Below, in pieces: positions 1 to 9,286 of a DNA stretch of 64,000 nt. The stretch's first letter is position 1, and every line of letters starts with the position of its first letter. The translations under genes and the position numbers were made by a program. Source of the DNA: Streptomyces sp. SID12488. GTDB taxonomy: Bacteria > Actinomycetota > Actinomycetes > Streptomycetales > Streptomycetaceae. Location: the NCBI RefSeq assembly GCF_010548275.1, contig NZ_JAAGLT010000024.1:62001-126000 (forward strand), in the 5' to 3' direction. The notes beneath the pieces are model-generated. The model was not told the DNA's origin, ran no database searches, and worked only from the letters and a program-made list of their open reading frames with translations.

Positions 1-219
1 TACCACGGCCTGATCACCATTCCGGGGGCGACGGGCGACCTGCAACGGCTGGTGGACGTGGTCGGGCGGCCGTACGTGGTCGGCGGCCGGGGCGGGAGCC
101 TGAAACTGGGCTACGAGGACGACGGTTACTCCGACAACGGCTACACCGCGCACGACAACGGCACCGGGAACCAGTGCCTGAACTCCGTGAACGCCTTCGT
201 GCACATCGTCGTCTCCTGA
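1..219 (+). CDS. C-terminal end of an unknown protein (partial)
   Basis: The window opens inside this gene. Frame 1 is open from base 1 and ends at TGA 217-219, leaving 72 codons. The tail contains a glycine- and aspartate-rich stretch (GYEDDGYSDNGYTAHDNG), a single cysteine and a hydrophobic end (NAFVHIVVS), suggesting a small beta-rich or secreted domain. I do not recognise the family. The reading frame is credible because third positions are almost all G or C and a terminator-like hairpin follows directly. The start lies outside the window. Confidence 0.7.
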   Translation, partial: YHGLITIPGATGDLQRLVDVVGRPYVVGGRGGSLKLGYEDDGYSDNGYTAHDNGTGNQCLNSVNAFVHIVVS

Positions 220-227
220 TCGTCGAC

Positions 228-261
228 CGTCGGGGGGCGGACCGGCTCCCGCGCCCCGACG
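228..261. terminator. Hairpin between convergent genes
   Basis: An 8-bp perfect inverted repeat (CGTCGGGG at 228-235 and CCCCGACG at 254-261) sits between the gene ending at 219 and the minus-strand SARP gene ending at 313. Its position between two converging genes fits a bidirectional terminator. There is no clear T-tract, as is usual in actinomycetes. Confidence 0.55.
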
Positions 262-312
262 GCCACCACGGCCCGCAACCGCCCGGGACGGGCCACGGCA
301 TGTGAGGCGTGG

Positions 313-1143
313 TCAGCACTCGGCCGGCGGGCTGCGCAGCACCGCCCCCTGCAATGGCGGCCGCCGGTCGTGGTTCAGCGCGACGTCATGCCTCAGGACC
401 CGGTGATGCACCTCGGCAAGGGCCGGCGAGGGCTCGACCCCGTGTTCCTCCCTCAGCAGGGCGCGCGCCGTGCGGAACGCGGCCAGCGCATCGGCCTGAC
501 GTCCCAGACGGTAGAGCGCGATCATCAGCTGGCCCCACAACAGCTCCCGTGTGGGATGGGCCCGGAGCAGTCCCTCCAGTTCGACGGCCGCCTCGGCGTC
601 CAGCCGCAGGACGAGCGCGGCCTCGATCCGGGCCTCCAAGGCCGACAGCCGGACCTGTTCCAGCTGGGTCGACTTCGCGGCGATCGCCGGAAGATGGCGG
701 AACTCGGCGAAGGCATGGCCACGCCACAACCCGAGCGCGGCGGTCAGTTGCTCGAAGGCAAGCCGGGGCTGTGTCCCCAACGCCTGCCGGCCCGATGTCA
801 CCAACCGCTCGAACCGCACCGCGTCGACCATCGTCGGATCCACGCGCAACTGGTAGCCCGGTGGGCGAGTGATCAGCGCCGTTGGCGCGTCGGTTCCGGC
901 GGCGCGGCGCAGTGCCGCGCGCAGCCTCGACACATACGTACGTACCGTCCGGTGGGCGTCCCGCGGAGGACGTGCACCCCACAACTCGTCCACCAGTGCC
1001 CACACACTCACCGTCCGGCCGGGCTCGGCCGCGAGCTGGGCCAGAACGCCCCGCGGCTGGGGACCGCCGAGACCCACGGGCCGGCCGTGCACGGCGGCTT
1101 CCAGCGGACCCAGTACGCGCAGTTCCAGCGCGGAATCTTCCAT
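313..1143 (-). CDS. SARP-family regulator (winged helix plus BTAD)
   Basis: Transcriptional regulator of the Streptomyces antibiotic regulatory protein type, about 276 residues. The start ATG at 1143 is preceded by a good GGAGG; an in-frame start 27 bases further upstream is less likely. Residues 5-95 form the OmpR-like winged helix (ELRVLGPLEAAVHGRPV, then DELWGARPPRDAHRTVRTYVSRLR spaced normally), and residues about 100-250 form the bacterial transcriptional activation domain (LGLWRGHAFAEF, ALEARIEAAL, LYRLGRQADALAAF). There is no NB-ARC or TPR extension, so it is a short DnrI/ActII-ORF4-type SARP. It lies downstream of the large AfsR-like gene in the same orientation. No biosynthetic cluster is visible inside the window; it may control genes to the left. 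Confidence 0.88.
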   Translation of the reverse strand: MEDSALELRVLGPLEAAVHGRPVGLGGPQPRGVLAQLAAEPGRTVSVWALVDELWGARPPRDAHRTVRTYVSRLRAALRRAAGTDAPTALITRPPGYQLRVDPTMVDAVRFERLVTSGRQALGTQPRLAFEQLTAALGLWRGHAFAEFRHLPAIAAKSTQLEQVRLSALEARIEAALVLRLDAEAAVELEGLLRAHPTRELLWGQLMIALYRLGRQADALAAFRTARALLREEHGVEPSPALAEVHHRVLRHDVALNHDRRPPLQGAVLRSPPAEC

Positions 1144-1403
1144 CGTCGTCCTCCTCGCCCTCCACCGCATGTGCGGTCGGAAGGCCGCGAGCGAAAGGCA
1201 TGGCGAGGGAGCGGGTGACCGGTCCGCTCGCCAAAACCGTCAGGTGGTCCGACAGCGTGGTGCGCCGCAACGCTCTTGTCATGTTCAGGTTCACTGAGTG
1301 AACCGGGGCCTGCGACACACCGGCGGGGTGACGGCAGTGACGATGGGTCCGCTGCCCGGAGGCGGATGTCCCCACCGTGGACCTCCTCGCATCAGCGGCC
1401 AGG

Positions 1404-4259
1404 TCAGTCGCGTTCCGGGAGCACGGTGTCGGCCGGGTCCTTGCCGAGGTGGTGCAGGAGCCTGGCACGCAGCGCCTCGGTGTCGGGATGGTCAAGTTCC
1501 TCGAAGAGCGTCAGGGACCGGGTCCAGGCGTCGCGGGCGGGGGCGGGGTTCCGGGCGGCGTGGTGGGTGTCACCGAGGTGGGCGAGAATGTCCGCCTCGT
1601 AGTAGCGGTCTCCCAGGTCGTGGAAAAGCGCGGCGGCCTGTCGGTAACAGGCGGCGGCCTCGTCGTACTGGCCGAGATGATGATGGGCGTACCCGAGGGT
1701 GTCCCAGGTGTGGGCCTCGCCGGAGGTATGGCCGGTCTGCTCCACCAGGGCGAGCGCCTGCCTGCCGTGCACGATGGCCTTCTGGTGATGGCCCAGCAGC
1801 GCGTGGTCCCAGCCGACGTTGTTGAGGGCCAGGGCCTGCCAGGCACGGTCGCCCGCGGCATCGAACAGTTGCACCGCCTGCAGTGAGTGGTCCAGCGCCT
1901 CGGTGCGACGCCCCTGCCGTGTCGAGACCCGGCCGAGCGCGAGACGGGTGTGCGCTTCTCCCCCTTGATCGCCGAGCCCCCGGTACAGTTCCGCCGCGTG
2001 TTCGAGGTGAGCGCGGGCCTCGGCCTGCCGGCCGAGGGCCGAGGCGGCGTTGGCGAGGTTGCGGCGGGCGCACGCTTGCGCCGCCGGGTCGGCCAGCCGG
2101 CGGGCCGCGGCCAGCGCGACCGTATGGGCAGTGGTCCAGTCGGACCACAGCACTCTTCGCTGCTGGTACGTGGTCAGTGCCGCTGCCAACTGCCAGGCGT
2201 GCGTGTCGAAGCCGGCCTCGAAGGCCTGGCGAACAGCGGCGAGCAGAATGGGGTGTTCGGCGGTGAACCAGCCCATGGCGGCTTCGCGGCCGGCCGGTTC
2301 CTCGGGGACCACCCGCGGCTGGGCCGGGGAGGGAAGAATCCGGTCGGCCGGCGGCCCGAGGAGGCGTTGTGCCCGCAGAGCGGTGTGCAGGTAGTGGTCG
2401 AGCATCCGGTGCGTCGCGTGACGTCGGCCGTCCTCCTCGTCCTGGGACTGGGCCAGTTCCCCGGCGTAGGCCCGGAGCAGATCGTGGAAGGAGTACCGGC
2501 CCTGTACGGGTTCGGCGAGCAGATGCGTCCGGGTCAGTTCGGCCAGCAGGGACCGGGCCCGCGCCAACGGCACACCGGCCAGGCTCGCCGCGGCCGGTGC
2601 CGAGACATCCGGTCCGGGATGCAGCCCGAGCAGCCGGAAGAGCCCGGCGGCGGCGGGGCTGAGGGCGTCGTAGGACCAGGAGAGGACGGCCCGTACCTGG
2701 GTGGCGGGATCACCGCCGTCGAGTGCGTCCAGGCGGTCGCCGGTGTCACTCAGCTCGTCGGCGAGCGTGGCGAGCGGGATGTGCGGCTGGGCGGCGGCGC
2801 GGGCGGCCACGACGGCCAGAGCCAGCGGCAGGCCCGCGCACCGCGCCACGATGTCCGCGACGGCGGCGGGCTCGGCGGCCGTGCGGCGGGCACCGAGCCG
2901 GTCGGCCAGCAGGGAACGGGCCTCGGCGGGAGAGAGCACGTCGATGGCGAGCAGGTGGGCACCCTCGGCCGCGGCCAGGCTGGTGAGCCTGTTCCGGCTG
3001 GTGACCAGGGCGAGGCAGCCGGGCGCGCCGGGCAGCAGCGGCCGTACCTGTTGGGCGTCCAGGGCGTTGTCCAGCACCACCAGCACGCGCCGGTCGGCCA
3101 GCAGGCTCCGGTAGAGGGCGGCCTGTGCCTCCAGGCCCGTGGGGATCCTGGCCGGGGGTACTCCGAAGGCGTCCAGGAATCCGCGCAGTGCCTCTGCCGG
3201 GTCCGGTAACGGTCCGCTCGGGTCGAAGCCGCGCAGGTTCACATAGAGCTGTCCGTCGGGAAAGTGCTTCCGTACCAGGTGCCCCCAGTGCACGGCCAGC
3301 GTGGTCTTGCCCACGCCGGCCGTGCCCGACACGGCCGAGATCACCACGGGGGCCGACAGCCGCGCTGTCTCAAGGAACGTGTCCAGGCGTGACAGTTCCT
3401 CCTCCCTGCCGGTGAAACCTCGCACCCCGACGGGCAGTTGCGCGGGGACCACGCCTCGCTGCGGACCGGGGCGTGGTGGTGCCGCAGGACGTGTCGGCGC
3501 GGCCGACTCCGGCACCTGTCCACGCAGGATGGTCTGATGGATCTCGCGCAGCGCCGTGCCGGGATCCGTCCCCAGTTCCTCCGCCAGTCGCTGCTGGACG
3601 GATGCATAGCAGTCCAGCGCCTCGGCACCCCGTCCGGCGGCGTACAGTGCCCGCATCAGCGCCTCGGCCAGTGGCTCCACCAGCGGATGTTCACCGAGGA
3701 GTGCGGAGAGCGGGCCGACTGCTGCGGCGGGGTCGCCCAGGCGCGTCTGGACGCGAGCCCAGGCGACGGTCGCGTCCATCTGCTCGCGGCGCCACGCCTC
3801 CCGCACCTGCTCCGCCCAGAGGCCGTCCAGTCCGCTCAGCGGCTCGCCGCGCCACAGACCGAGGGCCTCGCCCAGCAGGGACGCCCGCGCAGGGTCCGGT
3901 AGCCGGGCCGCGCGTGCCTGGTCGACCAGGCGCCTGAAGCGGTGCACGTCGACCTGCTCCCAGCCCGCTTCCAGAACGTATCCGCCGGACCGGCGCGTCA
4001 GCCGGAGCCGTTCGCCCCCGGCGTCACCCGTCTGCTCGCAGATCCGACGGATCCGGGCGATGTGCGAGTAGACGGAGCGCCGGGCTCCTTCCGGAGGGGT
4101 CGTGCCCCAGACCCGCCTGATCACCACGTCGGCTCCCACCGGCCGACCGGCGTCCACGGCCAACGCCGCGAGCACGGCGCGTCGTTGTGGCGGCCCCACC
4201 TCGGCCGTCCGCTCCGGCGTGGCCAGTTCGACAGGCCCGAGCAATTGCAGTCGCAGCAT
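1404..4259 (-). CDS. AfsR-like SARP with NB-ARC ATPase and TPR repeats
   Basis: Large pleiotropic-type regulator of 951 residues. ATG 4259 is chosen because it follows a strong GGGGAGGGG and begins at the conserved winged-helix start (MLRLQLLGPVE). Order: OmpR-type winged helix (about 1-100), BTAD (about 105-250), proline-rich linker, then NB-ARC ATPase with P-loop GTAGVGKT at 312-319, Walker B-like RVLVVLDNA and a GLPLALAVVAARA motif, followed by TPR-like helices (ARRNLANAASALGRQAEA, ALNNVGWDHALLGHHQKA, DTLGYAHHHLGQYDEA). The domain order is that of AfsR, a nucleotide-dependent activator that in S. coelicolor is phosphorylated by AfsK; no afsK or afsS is beside it, so orthology is not claimed. 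It is divergent from the IclR-type gene at 4445, with about 185 bp between them. Confidence 0.9.
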   Translation of the reverse strand: MLRLQLLGPVELATPERTAEVGPPQRRAVLAALAVDAGRPVGADVVIRRVWGTTPPEGARRSVYSHIARIRRICEQTGDAGGERLRLTRRSGGYVLEAGWEQVDVHRFRRLVDQARAARLPDPARASLLGEALGLWRGEPLSGLDGLWAEQVREAWRREQMDATVAWARVQTRLGDPAAAVGPLSALLGEHPLVEPLAEALMRALYAAGRGAEALDCYASVQQRLAEELGTDPGTALREIHQTILRGQVPESAAPTRPAAPPRPGPQRGVVPAQLPVGVRGFTGREEELSRLDTFLETARLSAPVVISAVSGTAGVGKTTLAVHWGHLVRKHFPDGQLYVNLRGFDPSGPLPDPAEALRGFLDAFGVPPARIPTGLEAQAALYRSLLADRRVLVVLDNALDAQQVRPLLPGAPGCLALVTSRNRLTSLAAAEGAHLLAIDVLSPAEARSLLADRLGARRTAAEPAAVADIVARCAGLPLALAVVAARAAAQPHIPLATLADELSDTGDRLDALDGGDPATQVRAVLSWSYDALSPAAAGLFRLLGLHPGPDVSAPAAASLAGVPLARARSLLAELTRTHLLAEPVQGRYSFHDLLRAYAGELAQSQDEEDGRRHATHRMLDHYLHTALRAQRLLGPPADRILPSPAQPRVVPEEPAGREAAMGWFTAEHPILLAAVRQAFEAGFDTHAWQLAAALTTYQQRRVLWSDWTTAHTVALAAARRLADPAAQACARRNLANAASALGRQAEARAHLEHAAELYRGLGDQGGEAHTRLALGRVSTRQGRRTEALDHSLQAVQLFDAAGDRAWQALALNNVGWDHALLGHHQKAIVHGRQALALVEQTGHTSGEAHTWDTLGYAHHHLGQYDEAAACYRQAAALFHDLGDRYYEADILAHLGDTHHAARNPAPARDAWTRSLTLFEELDHPDTEALRARLLHHLGKDPADTVLPERD

Positions 4260-4444
4260 GCTGCCCCTCCCCGATCCCTCTGCTTCGCAGGAGTCGGCCC
4301 GTGTCCGCACGGCGAGCGACAGCCCGGTCGACGGGAGACGACAACCTATCGACAACATTCTGGCGGAGACCCGGCTCTCACCATGGCGGTGTACGCGGCG
4401 GCCGACCACCGAACGCGTCGCTCACAGGGGGGACTTGGGGGACC

Positions 4445-5254
4445 ATGCGAGAAAACGGCAGTTCTGTACGGGTGTACACCGGCGGCGAGCCCGGAGCGGG
4501 CGGGGGCACCGATGGGCCCACTCCCACCTCGGTTCGTCCCTCGGCGCATGCCGGGGGGCGGAGTGTGCTGGAGGGAGCCTTCGAGTTGCTGGCCGCGGTG
4601 GAACGTAGCAGGGGGGCGGGGCTGACCCGGCTTTCGTCCGAGAGCGGACTACCCAAAGCCACGGCGTACCGGCTGCTGGAACAGCTGGTCGCCCTGGGCG
4701 CGGTGGAGCGGTTCGTGGACGGGTACCGGATCGGCTCGCGGATGTTCCAGCTGGGGAACGGGTGGCAACCGCATCCGAGGCTGCGTTCCACGGCAGCCGA
4801 GCCCGCCCGCCGCCTGGCAGAGGTCACGGGCGCGGCCGTGGGGATCGCGGTGCTGCGTCACGACCGGACGCTCCTGCTCCACTGGACACCCGGTGAGGCC
4901 GTGACGTTTCCGGCTTCGCGGAACCAGTCGGCCTGGCCGTGGTGCACCGCCGCCGGCAAAGTGCTCGCCGCAGCGCCGGAATACCGCTTCCCGCCGAGCG
5001 CGACGCCCGCCTCCTGGCCGCGGGAAGCACAGGCGATCCGGGAATGCGGTGTCGCGGTCGACCAGGGAATTCTGATGCCCGGGGTGTGCTGTGTGGCCGC
5101 TCCGTTGTACGCCGTGAGCAGTGCTCCGGTCGCCGCGCTGTTCGCCGCGACCGGCCCCGCTCACCGGCCGGAGCGGCTCGCCGATGTCGTCCGGCGGACC
5201 AGCAGAGCGATCAGTGCGGGCCTCGGGTGCGGCGACCTCCGGCTGAGGATTTGA
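4445..5254 (+). CDS. IclR-type regulator
   Basis: Predicted DNA-binding regulator of 269 residues. ATG 4445 follows a G-rich ribosome site (GGGGGGACTTGGGGACC). The N-terminal 45 residues are glycine-rich linker; residues about 45-105 are the IclR winged helix (SVLEGAFELLAAVE, LTRLSSESGLPKATAYRLLEQL, GAVERFVDGYRIG). The C-terminal part (about 120-269) resembles the effector domain, including WCTAAGKVLAA and GVAVDQGILMPGVCCVAAPLY, but is shorter and more divergent than usual between those blocks. Such proteins normally bind a small metabolite. It is divergent from the AfsR-like gene and may control it; nothing in the sequence proves the target. Confidence 0.8.
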   Translation: MRENGSSVRVYTGGEPGAGGGTDGPTPTSVRPSAHAGGRSVLEGAFELLAAVERSRGAGLTRLSSESGLPKATAYRLLEQLVALGAVERFVDGYRIGSRMFQLGNGWQPHPRLRSTAAEPARRLAEVTGAAVGIAVLRHDRTLLLHWTPGEAVTFPASRNQSAWPWCTAAGKVLAAAPEYRFPPSATPASWPREAQAIRECGVAVDQGILMPGVCCVAAPLYAVSSAPVAALFAATGPAHRPERLADVVRRTSRAISAGLGCGDLRLRI

Positions 5255-5267
5255 TCCTTTGTTCCGT

Positions 5268-5432
5268 GTGACTGGCCGGAGATGCCTGGAGAATCCGCAG
5301 TTGCTTGCGGAACTGGCCGCCAAGCTTCCCGCGGCCGGTGCAGTGACGATCACCGCGTCCGGTGAACGGTCTATCGCCGCACAGACAATCGGCACGGCCG
5401 TCACCGGAGACAACACCACGATCCGTCCGTGA
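5268..5432 (+). pseudogene. Gene scrap ending in an amyloid-signalling-like tail
   Basis: A short open frame directly after the IclR-type gene encodes ENPQLLAELAAKLPAAG followed by ASGERSIAAQTIGTAVTGD and a short end, stopping at TGA 5430-5432. The helical then glycine/serine/alanine-rich pattern looks like the last 50 residues of a larger protein. The tail resembles the BASS-type amyloid signalling motifs found at the C-termini of small effectors paired with NLR ATPases in actinobacteria. That identity is my inference from the pattern. No start-plus-RBS is convincing (GTG 5268 or TTG 5259 are possible), and the N-terminal domain is missing, so I call it a remnant. A miniature functional gene cannot be excluded. 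Confidence 0.45.
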
Positions 5433-5761
5433 CCCTGGCCCGGCTATGAAGTTCTTGCCGCCAGTCTTCGAACTGTGCGCGATGCCGTCGGCCCGGGTCT
5501 GATCCACCCCACCCGATAGGAACTGTCGGTCGCTGAGCCGACCGACGCCAGCCGGAACCTGATGCACCTTCCGATTCCCTCAGACTCCTCGCACCCGCGC
5601 AGCGCGCTCTTTCATTTCCGCCCGTCCGTAGCAGCTCGTGGTTCGGCTGACCTCCCTGCTGTCCGAGCACCGGACCTTGGCTCTGTGCTCCGACTGCTGC
5701 ACAGCCACAACTGGTCAACGGCGGCCGTGACCTGCGGCCGTCTCCTCGATCAAAGTCTTGA

Positions 5762-5953
5762 CCTGCTGACGGCGACAGCACCTGCTTCGTCTCCGGCCCC
5801 GAGCTGGACTGGCAACCCAACTGGACAGCGCCCTGGCCGGAGCTGGTCGAATCGGCGCGTGAATGGGCACTGCTCGAAGCCACCGAAGCTCCCAACGTCG
5901 AGAACATCGTCGTCACCATCGAGTGGATCGACCACACAGACCTCCACCCGTGA
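5762..5953 (+). pseudogene. Orphan coding remnant, unknown family
   Basis: After an in-frame TGA at 5759 a frame stays open for 63 codons to TGA 5951-5953. It reads like genuine protein (SGPELDWQPNW, PWPELVESAREWALLEATE, NIVVTIEWIDHTD) with Streptomyces codon bias, but has no start codon or ribosome site. It looks like the C-terminal end of a decayed or truncated gene. The rest of the gap between 5433 and 6017 holds nothing I can support. Confidence 0.35.
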
Positions 5954-6017
5954 CCGGCCGCCGGACGGCCATCCCGGTGTGCCCCGGCCTCACCGAAATT
6001 GCCCAGTGGGGCCGAGC

Positions 6018-8043
6018 TCACAGTCCCGGCCCGACGCCGGCCGGAAGGTGGATCCGCTGGAGCATTTGTTCCATGACGGGCACGGGCAAGGCTGGATGCC
6101 GGGCCGCGGTCTGTGCGGTATCGGCGTCGGTGTCCCGCAAGAGCCGGACCAGCACACGCGCGGGCAGTCCGGGGTGCCGGGCCGCTGCATCGCGCACGCT
6201 GTCGTGCGGGTCGTCGAGCAGCCGCACCGCCGATGAGGGCGTCAGCCGAGAATCCTTCGCCGCACGGTGTCGTACCTCTTTATTGCTGTCCCGACTGAAC
6301 TGCTCGACCAGCTCAGCTGTTGACTCCGGGTCGTCCAAGGCCAGTTGGCGCATCCGTGGGTTCGGGTCGTCGGCGTAGCAGAGCAGGCCGACGCGGGGGA
6401 AGTTCGGATGTCCGTGGGGGCGATCGGGGGTGCTGAGGCTTCCTGTCCACCACTGCCACACCCTCAGCAGCATGTCCGCGGGTGCGTCGTCGCAGGATTC
6501 CGCGAGGAAGAGCCTGCACGACACGGTCTTCGTCATGGGCGAGGACTTCGATGACGTCCGGCGGGAGATGCCGGGCCCGGGCGACGCTTCTGCGTACGAA
6601 GGGGTGGGAGGAGGCGGCCAGGCGGCGCATGGAGACGGGATCCTCGTGCAGTGCCACGACCCAGTCGAGCGGGCGGTGGTGAATGCGCGGGTTGAAGTCG
6701 ATGTCGATGTCCGCCCGCTGTTCCTCGGTGAGGTCGGCGCGCAGGGCCACCACGGAGCGGACCCGCTCGTCGGGGTCCTGGGCGAGGACGCCGACCAGGT
6801 CCGGGTCCAGGTGCGGGTTGCCCGCGAGTGAGCAGCGCTGGACCTGATCGCCGTGGTGAGTCAGATGTTCAGCGAGGGGGCGCTCCAGACAGCAGGTCTT
6901 CACCGCACGGCCTTGAAGTTCCGCGGCGTCAAGTTCTGTGGTGTCAAAGGCGGATCGGGGCATCGGGTGCTCTTGGTGGTGCTGGAGCAGTGCCTCGATG
7001 CGGACCTTTCCGGAGGGGTCGTCGAGAAGCGCCCGCCGAGCTGCGGTTCCCAGATGGGGCCAGGCCCTACGGCAGACCGCGGCACGTACGGACCATTCGG
7101 CGTCGGCGACCAGGGCGGTCAGTATTCGTACGGGCAGCCCGGCAAGGCGAGCGGCCTCTCCGCGGATCCGTGCCGACGGGTCCGCCACGAGCTGTTCGTA
7201 CGCGGCGTCGGTGAGCTCGACCTGCCGCTCCGCCGCGAGCAGGGTGAGGATCCACCGGTTCCGGGACTCCTCTTCGCCCAGGATCAGGCGCACCCACTGA
7301 TCAGTCGTGATGTTCGGCTGGACCTCGGCCAGATGCTGCCGCAGCTTCGGATCCGGGTGGACCATGGCTGCCTCGATGACGGCCGTCGGCAGTGGGCGCC
7401 ACATCCCGTGGTGGGACAACCCCAGGAGCCGGGAGCGGAGGTCGTCGGGTGCGGCCGGGTTGAGTGCCAGACCGTGCACCCACATCTGGCGCAGCCGCTC
7501 CGAAGGTCCTGGGCCTCGAAAGAGCGCCACCCACGCAGCCTCTCGCTCCTCAGCGGTCTCCTGCGCCGCCGCCCGCGCGGTTGCCTCCTGCCACTCTCCG
7601 ATACGGTCAAGGACGATGAACCAGACCTCGTCCTCCTCGGTGGTCACGCCGATCAAGGTGTTGCCATCCGTCGAGAGGCTGAGGAACTCCGGCTGGCCCG
7701 GCCGCTTGCCGAGCACTCCGGCAAGGTCCCATTCATCGGAAAGCTTCACCCGAGCCCAGCGCCTGGGCGCACAGCCCGACCAGTTGCCGGCAACGTCGAT
7801 GAGGAACACGCCGTCCTCACCCAGGATCCCGATGCTGCCGGCAAGCCGGTGCCACTGTGCGTTGAGCTCAGCGACCAGGTCGGGCTGATCCGCCGGCACA
7901 GCCACGAACGGCTTGGCTCTGCCCGAAACGACCGGACGCCAAGCGGCGCGAGGCGGCAGCACCTCCTCGATGTGCCAGTCCCCCACGGTTTCCAGCCCCG
8001 CATGCTGAAGCAGCTCTACGAACTGGTCTCTCCCACCCGTCAT
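6018..8043 (-). pseudogene. LRV-repeat protein broken by a +1 frameshift
   Basis: ATG 8043 opens a frame of leucine-rich-repeat-variant (LRV/HEAT-like) units such as DPSARIRGEAARLAGLPVRI, DPDERVRSVVALRADL and HPFVRRSVARARHLP. An N-terminal domain of about 200 residues without repeats comes first. Near base 6515 the repeats jump frame: the first frame degenerates after VLAHDEDRVV, while the neighbouring frame continues RLFLAESCDDAPADM and then more units (DDPNPRMRQLALDD, DSNKEVRHRAAKDS) to TGA 6018-6020. Removing the T at 6515 rejoins them. The full span is 2026 nt, one more than a multiple of three, giving about 674 residues. LRV proteins are scaffolds of unknown role here. The lesion may be real or a sequencing error. 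Confidence 0.7.
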
Positions 8044-8225
8044 GGGACCCCATCCTGCCCGAAGCGACGACCGGCCCTCCTAGCTGCTCCGCAGCCCGCA
8101 CGCGGCCACTGAATCTGGGCCGGCCCGCGAGCGCCTGTCAGCAGCGCGAAGGCGGCGGCCTCCTCTTCGCAACCGAGAATCGCGCGGCCCGCGCTCCACG
8201 CCGCCGCATCCGCCAAAAGCAAAAG

Positions 8226-8304
8226 CCCCAGGTCACGGCGAGTGAGTCCCGGGGGTGTCCAGAGCCGCCTTCGGGATTCGAACCCGAGACCTACGCATTA
8301 CGAG
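8226..8304 (-). repeat. tRNA-Thr(CGU) 3' fragment, att-like copy A
   Basis: Read on the minus strand, 8304 down to 8262 is the anticodon loop with CGU, the 3' anticodon strand, variable loop, a perfect T-arm (TCGGG TTCGAAT CCCGA), the 3' acceptor strand AGGCGGC and T as discriminator. The 5' half of a tRNA is absent: upstream sequence cannot form the D-arm or the anticodon partner strand. The 43 nt are identical to copies at 20946-20988 and 45349-45391. With copy C the match extends to 79 nt (8226-8304), with about two differences, covering a hairpin-like tail. Loss of everything 5' of the anticodon loop is typical of att sites left by tyrosine integrases. Confidence 0.75.
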
Positions 8305-8821
8305 ACCACGGGGACTCGTGACGGCTGGTTCCGGCTCGTGCCGCCCGGTGCTGTTCTGCCTGATCAGAAAACTTGCGACCAGTTCCACGGTGACACCCTG
8401 TGTTACCCGGTCCAAAGGCGTCCGGCCGCACTGTGGCCGCACATGGCCACACGCACAGGTGTTCCGGCCAGCCTGAACGCCATTGTCACCCTCCGGCAGA
8501 GCAGCACGCAATGGTGCTGCTCCGGCACCGGAACCGTGCCCGTCAGTGGCGACACGTCTCCCGGAACAGGATGGCGCGACTGGCGTGCGGAACGCACCAC
8601 GTTGACGGCAGAGCCCGGCCCGCTGGGGCAGGTCGAGGGCGACGGGGCGAGGTGGGCGCGCTTCCCGAGCATGGTCGATCATGCAGCGCGGCCTCATCGC
8701 GGACACGGCCACCACCGGACTCAAGTCACACGCTCAGCCAGCCCGGCCGTCGCGGACACCCTCGGTCGGCCGCGCGGGCCAGAGTGTCGCCTCGACCCCG
8801 ACACCCTGGCCCGCGCCGGAC
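8305..8821. other. Gap with no supported gene
   Basis: About 500 bp between the tRNA fragment and the end of the small gene at 8822. Frames are open by chance of base composition on both strands, but none has a ribosome site, consistent third-position bias or a recognisable family. It may contain decayed gene ends. Confidence 0.5.
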
Positions 8822-9286
8822 TCACCCGCCGCTCACCGAAGCCCCGTCCCCGCCACCGAACACGTGCCGCACCAGTTCCCCGTCCTTCTTCGGCACCGCG
8901 AGGTCGTACGTCCCCGCGCCCGTGACAAGTTCGTACCGCTCGAACTTCGGCGCCAGCCGCACCTTCCCGCCCGCCGGCTTCAGCCGGAACGGCGCCTGAA
9001 GGATCGCGCTCCGGCCGCCCCGCGCGTCTTTCCAGACCGGCGGTTCACCGGTGGCGAGCCGCAGGTAGCCCTGCCTGAGCCACGCGACCTGCCTGCCCTT
9101 GCCGACCGATACCTCGACCGTGCCGCCGATGCTCTGCGTGAACCCGACGACCCGCAGCAGCTGCCCACCGTCGAAGTCGGCGATGTCCCGCGCGGGCGTA
9201 CGACGCCGAATCCATGCCCAGCGCAGCAGCACGTCCACCAGGGTCTCGCTGCCCGCAGAACGGCGTTCCGCGCGTGCGCCCGTCAT
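8822..9286 (-). CDS. Small protein of the RHS module, possible immunity or accessory gene
   Basis: A 154-residue protein of unknown family. ATG 9286 overlaps the stop of the upstream gene by four bases (ATGA), so the two are translationally coupled. It contains DVLLRWAWIRRRTPARDI, VVGFTQSIGGTVEVSVG and a beta-rich C-terminal half (YLRLATGEPPVW, FERYELVTGAGTYDLAVP). No signal peptide or membrane segment is seen, suggesting a cytoplasmic protein. Its place as the last gene of an RHS toxin operon fits an immunity or secondary role, which is inference from position only. Confidence 0.65.
   Translation of the reverse strand: MTGARAERRSAGSETLVDVLLRWAWIRRRTPARDIADFDGGQLLRVVGFTQSIGGTVEVSVGKGRQVAWLRQGYLRLATGEPPVWKDARGGRSAILQAPFRLKPAGGKVRLAPKFERYELVTGAGTYDLAVPKKDGELVRHVFGGGDGASVSGG

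Noticed and set aside
1..5254. A secondary-metabolite cluster around the SARP genes
   Set aside because: No biosynthetic enzymes lie next to the SARP and AfsR-like genes within the window; cluster control cannot be claimed.
8262..8340. A complete tRNA gene
   Set aside because: Only the anticodon loop through the acceptor 3' strand is present; the sequence where the 5' half should be cannot form D-arm, anticodon stem or acceptor pairing. The same test fails at copies B and C.
8233..8724. A possible minus-strand protein ending MRRSRVRIPKAALDTPG
   Set aside because: That ending is the translated tRNA-Thr fragment; the same peptide appears at copy C (45320-45547). It is a known kind of false gene.
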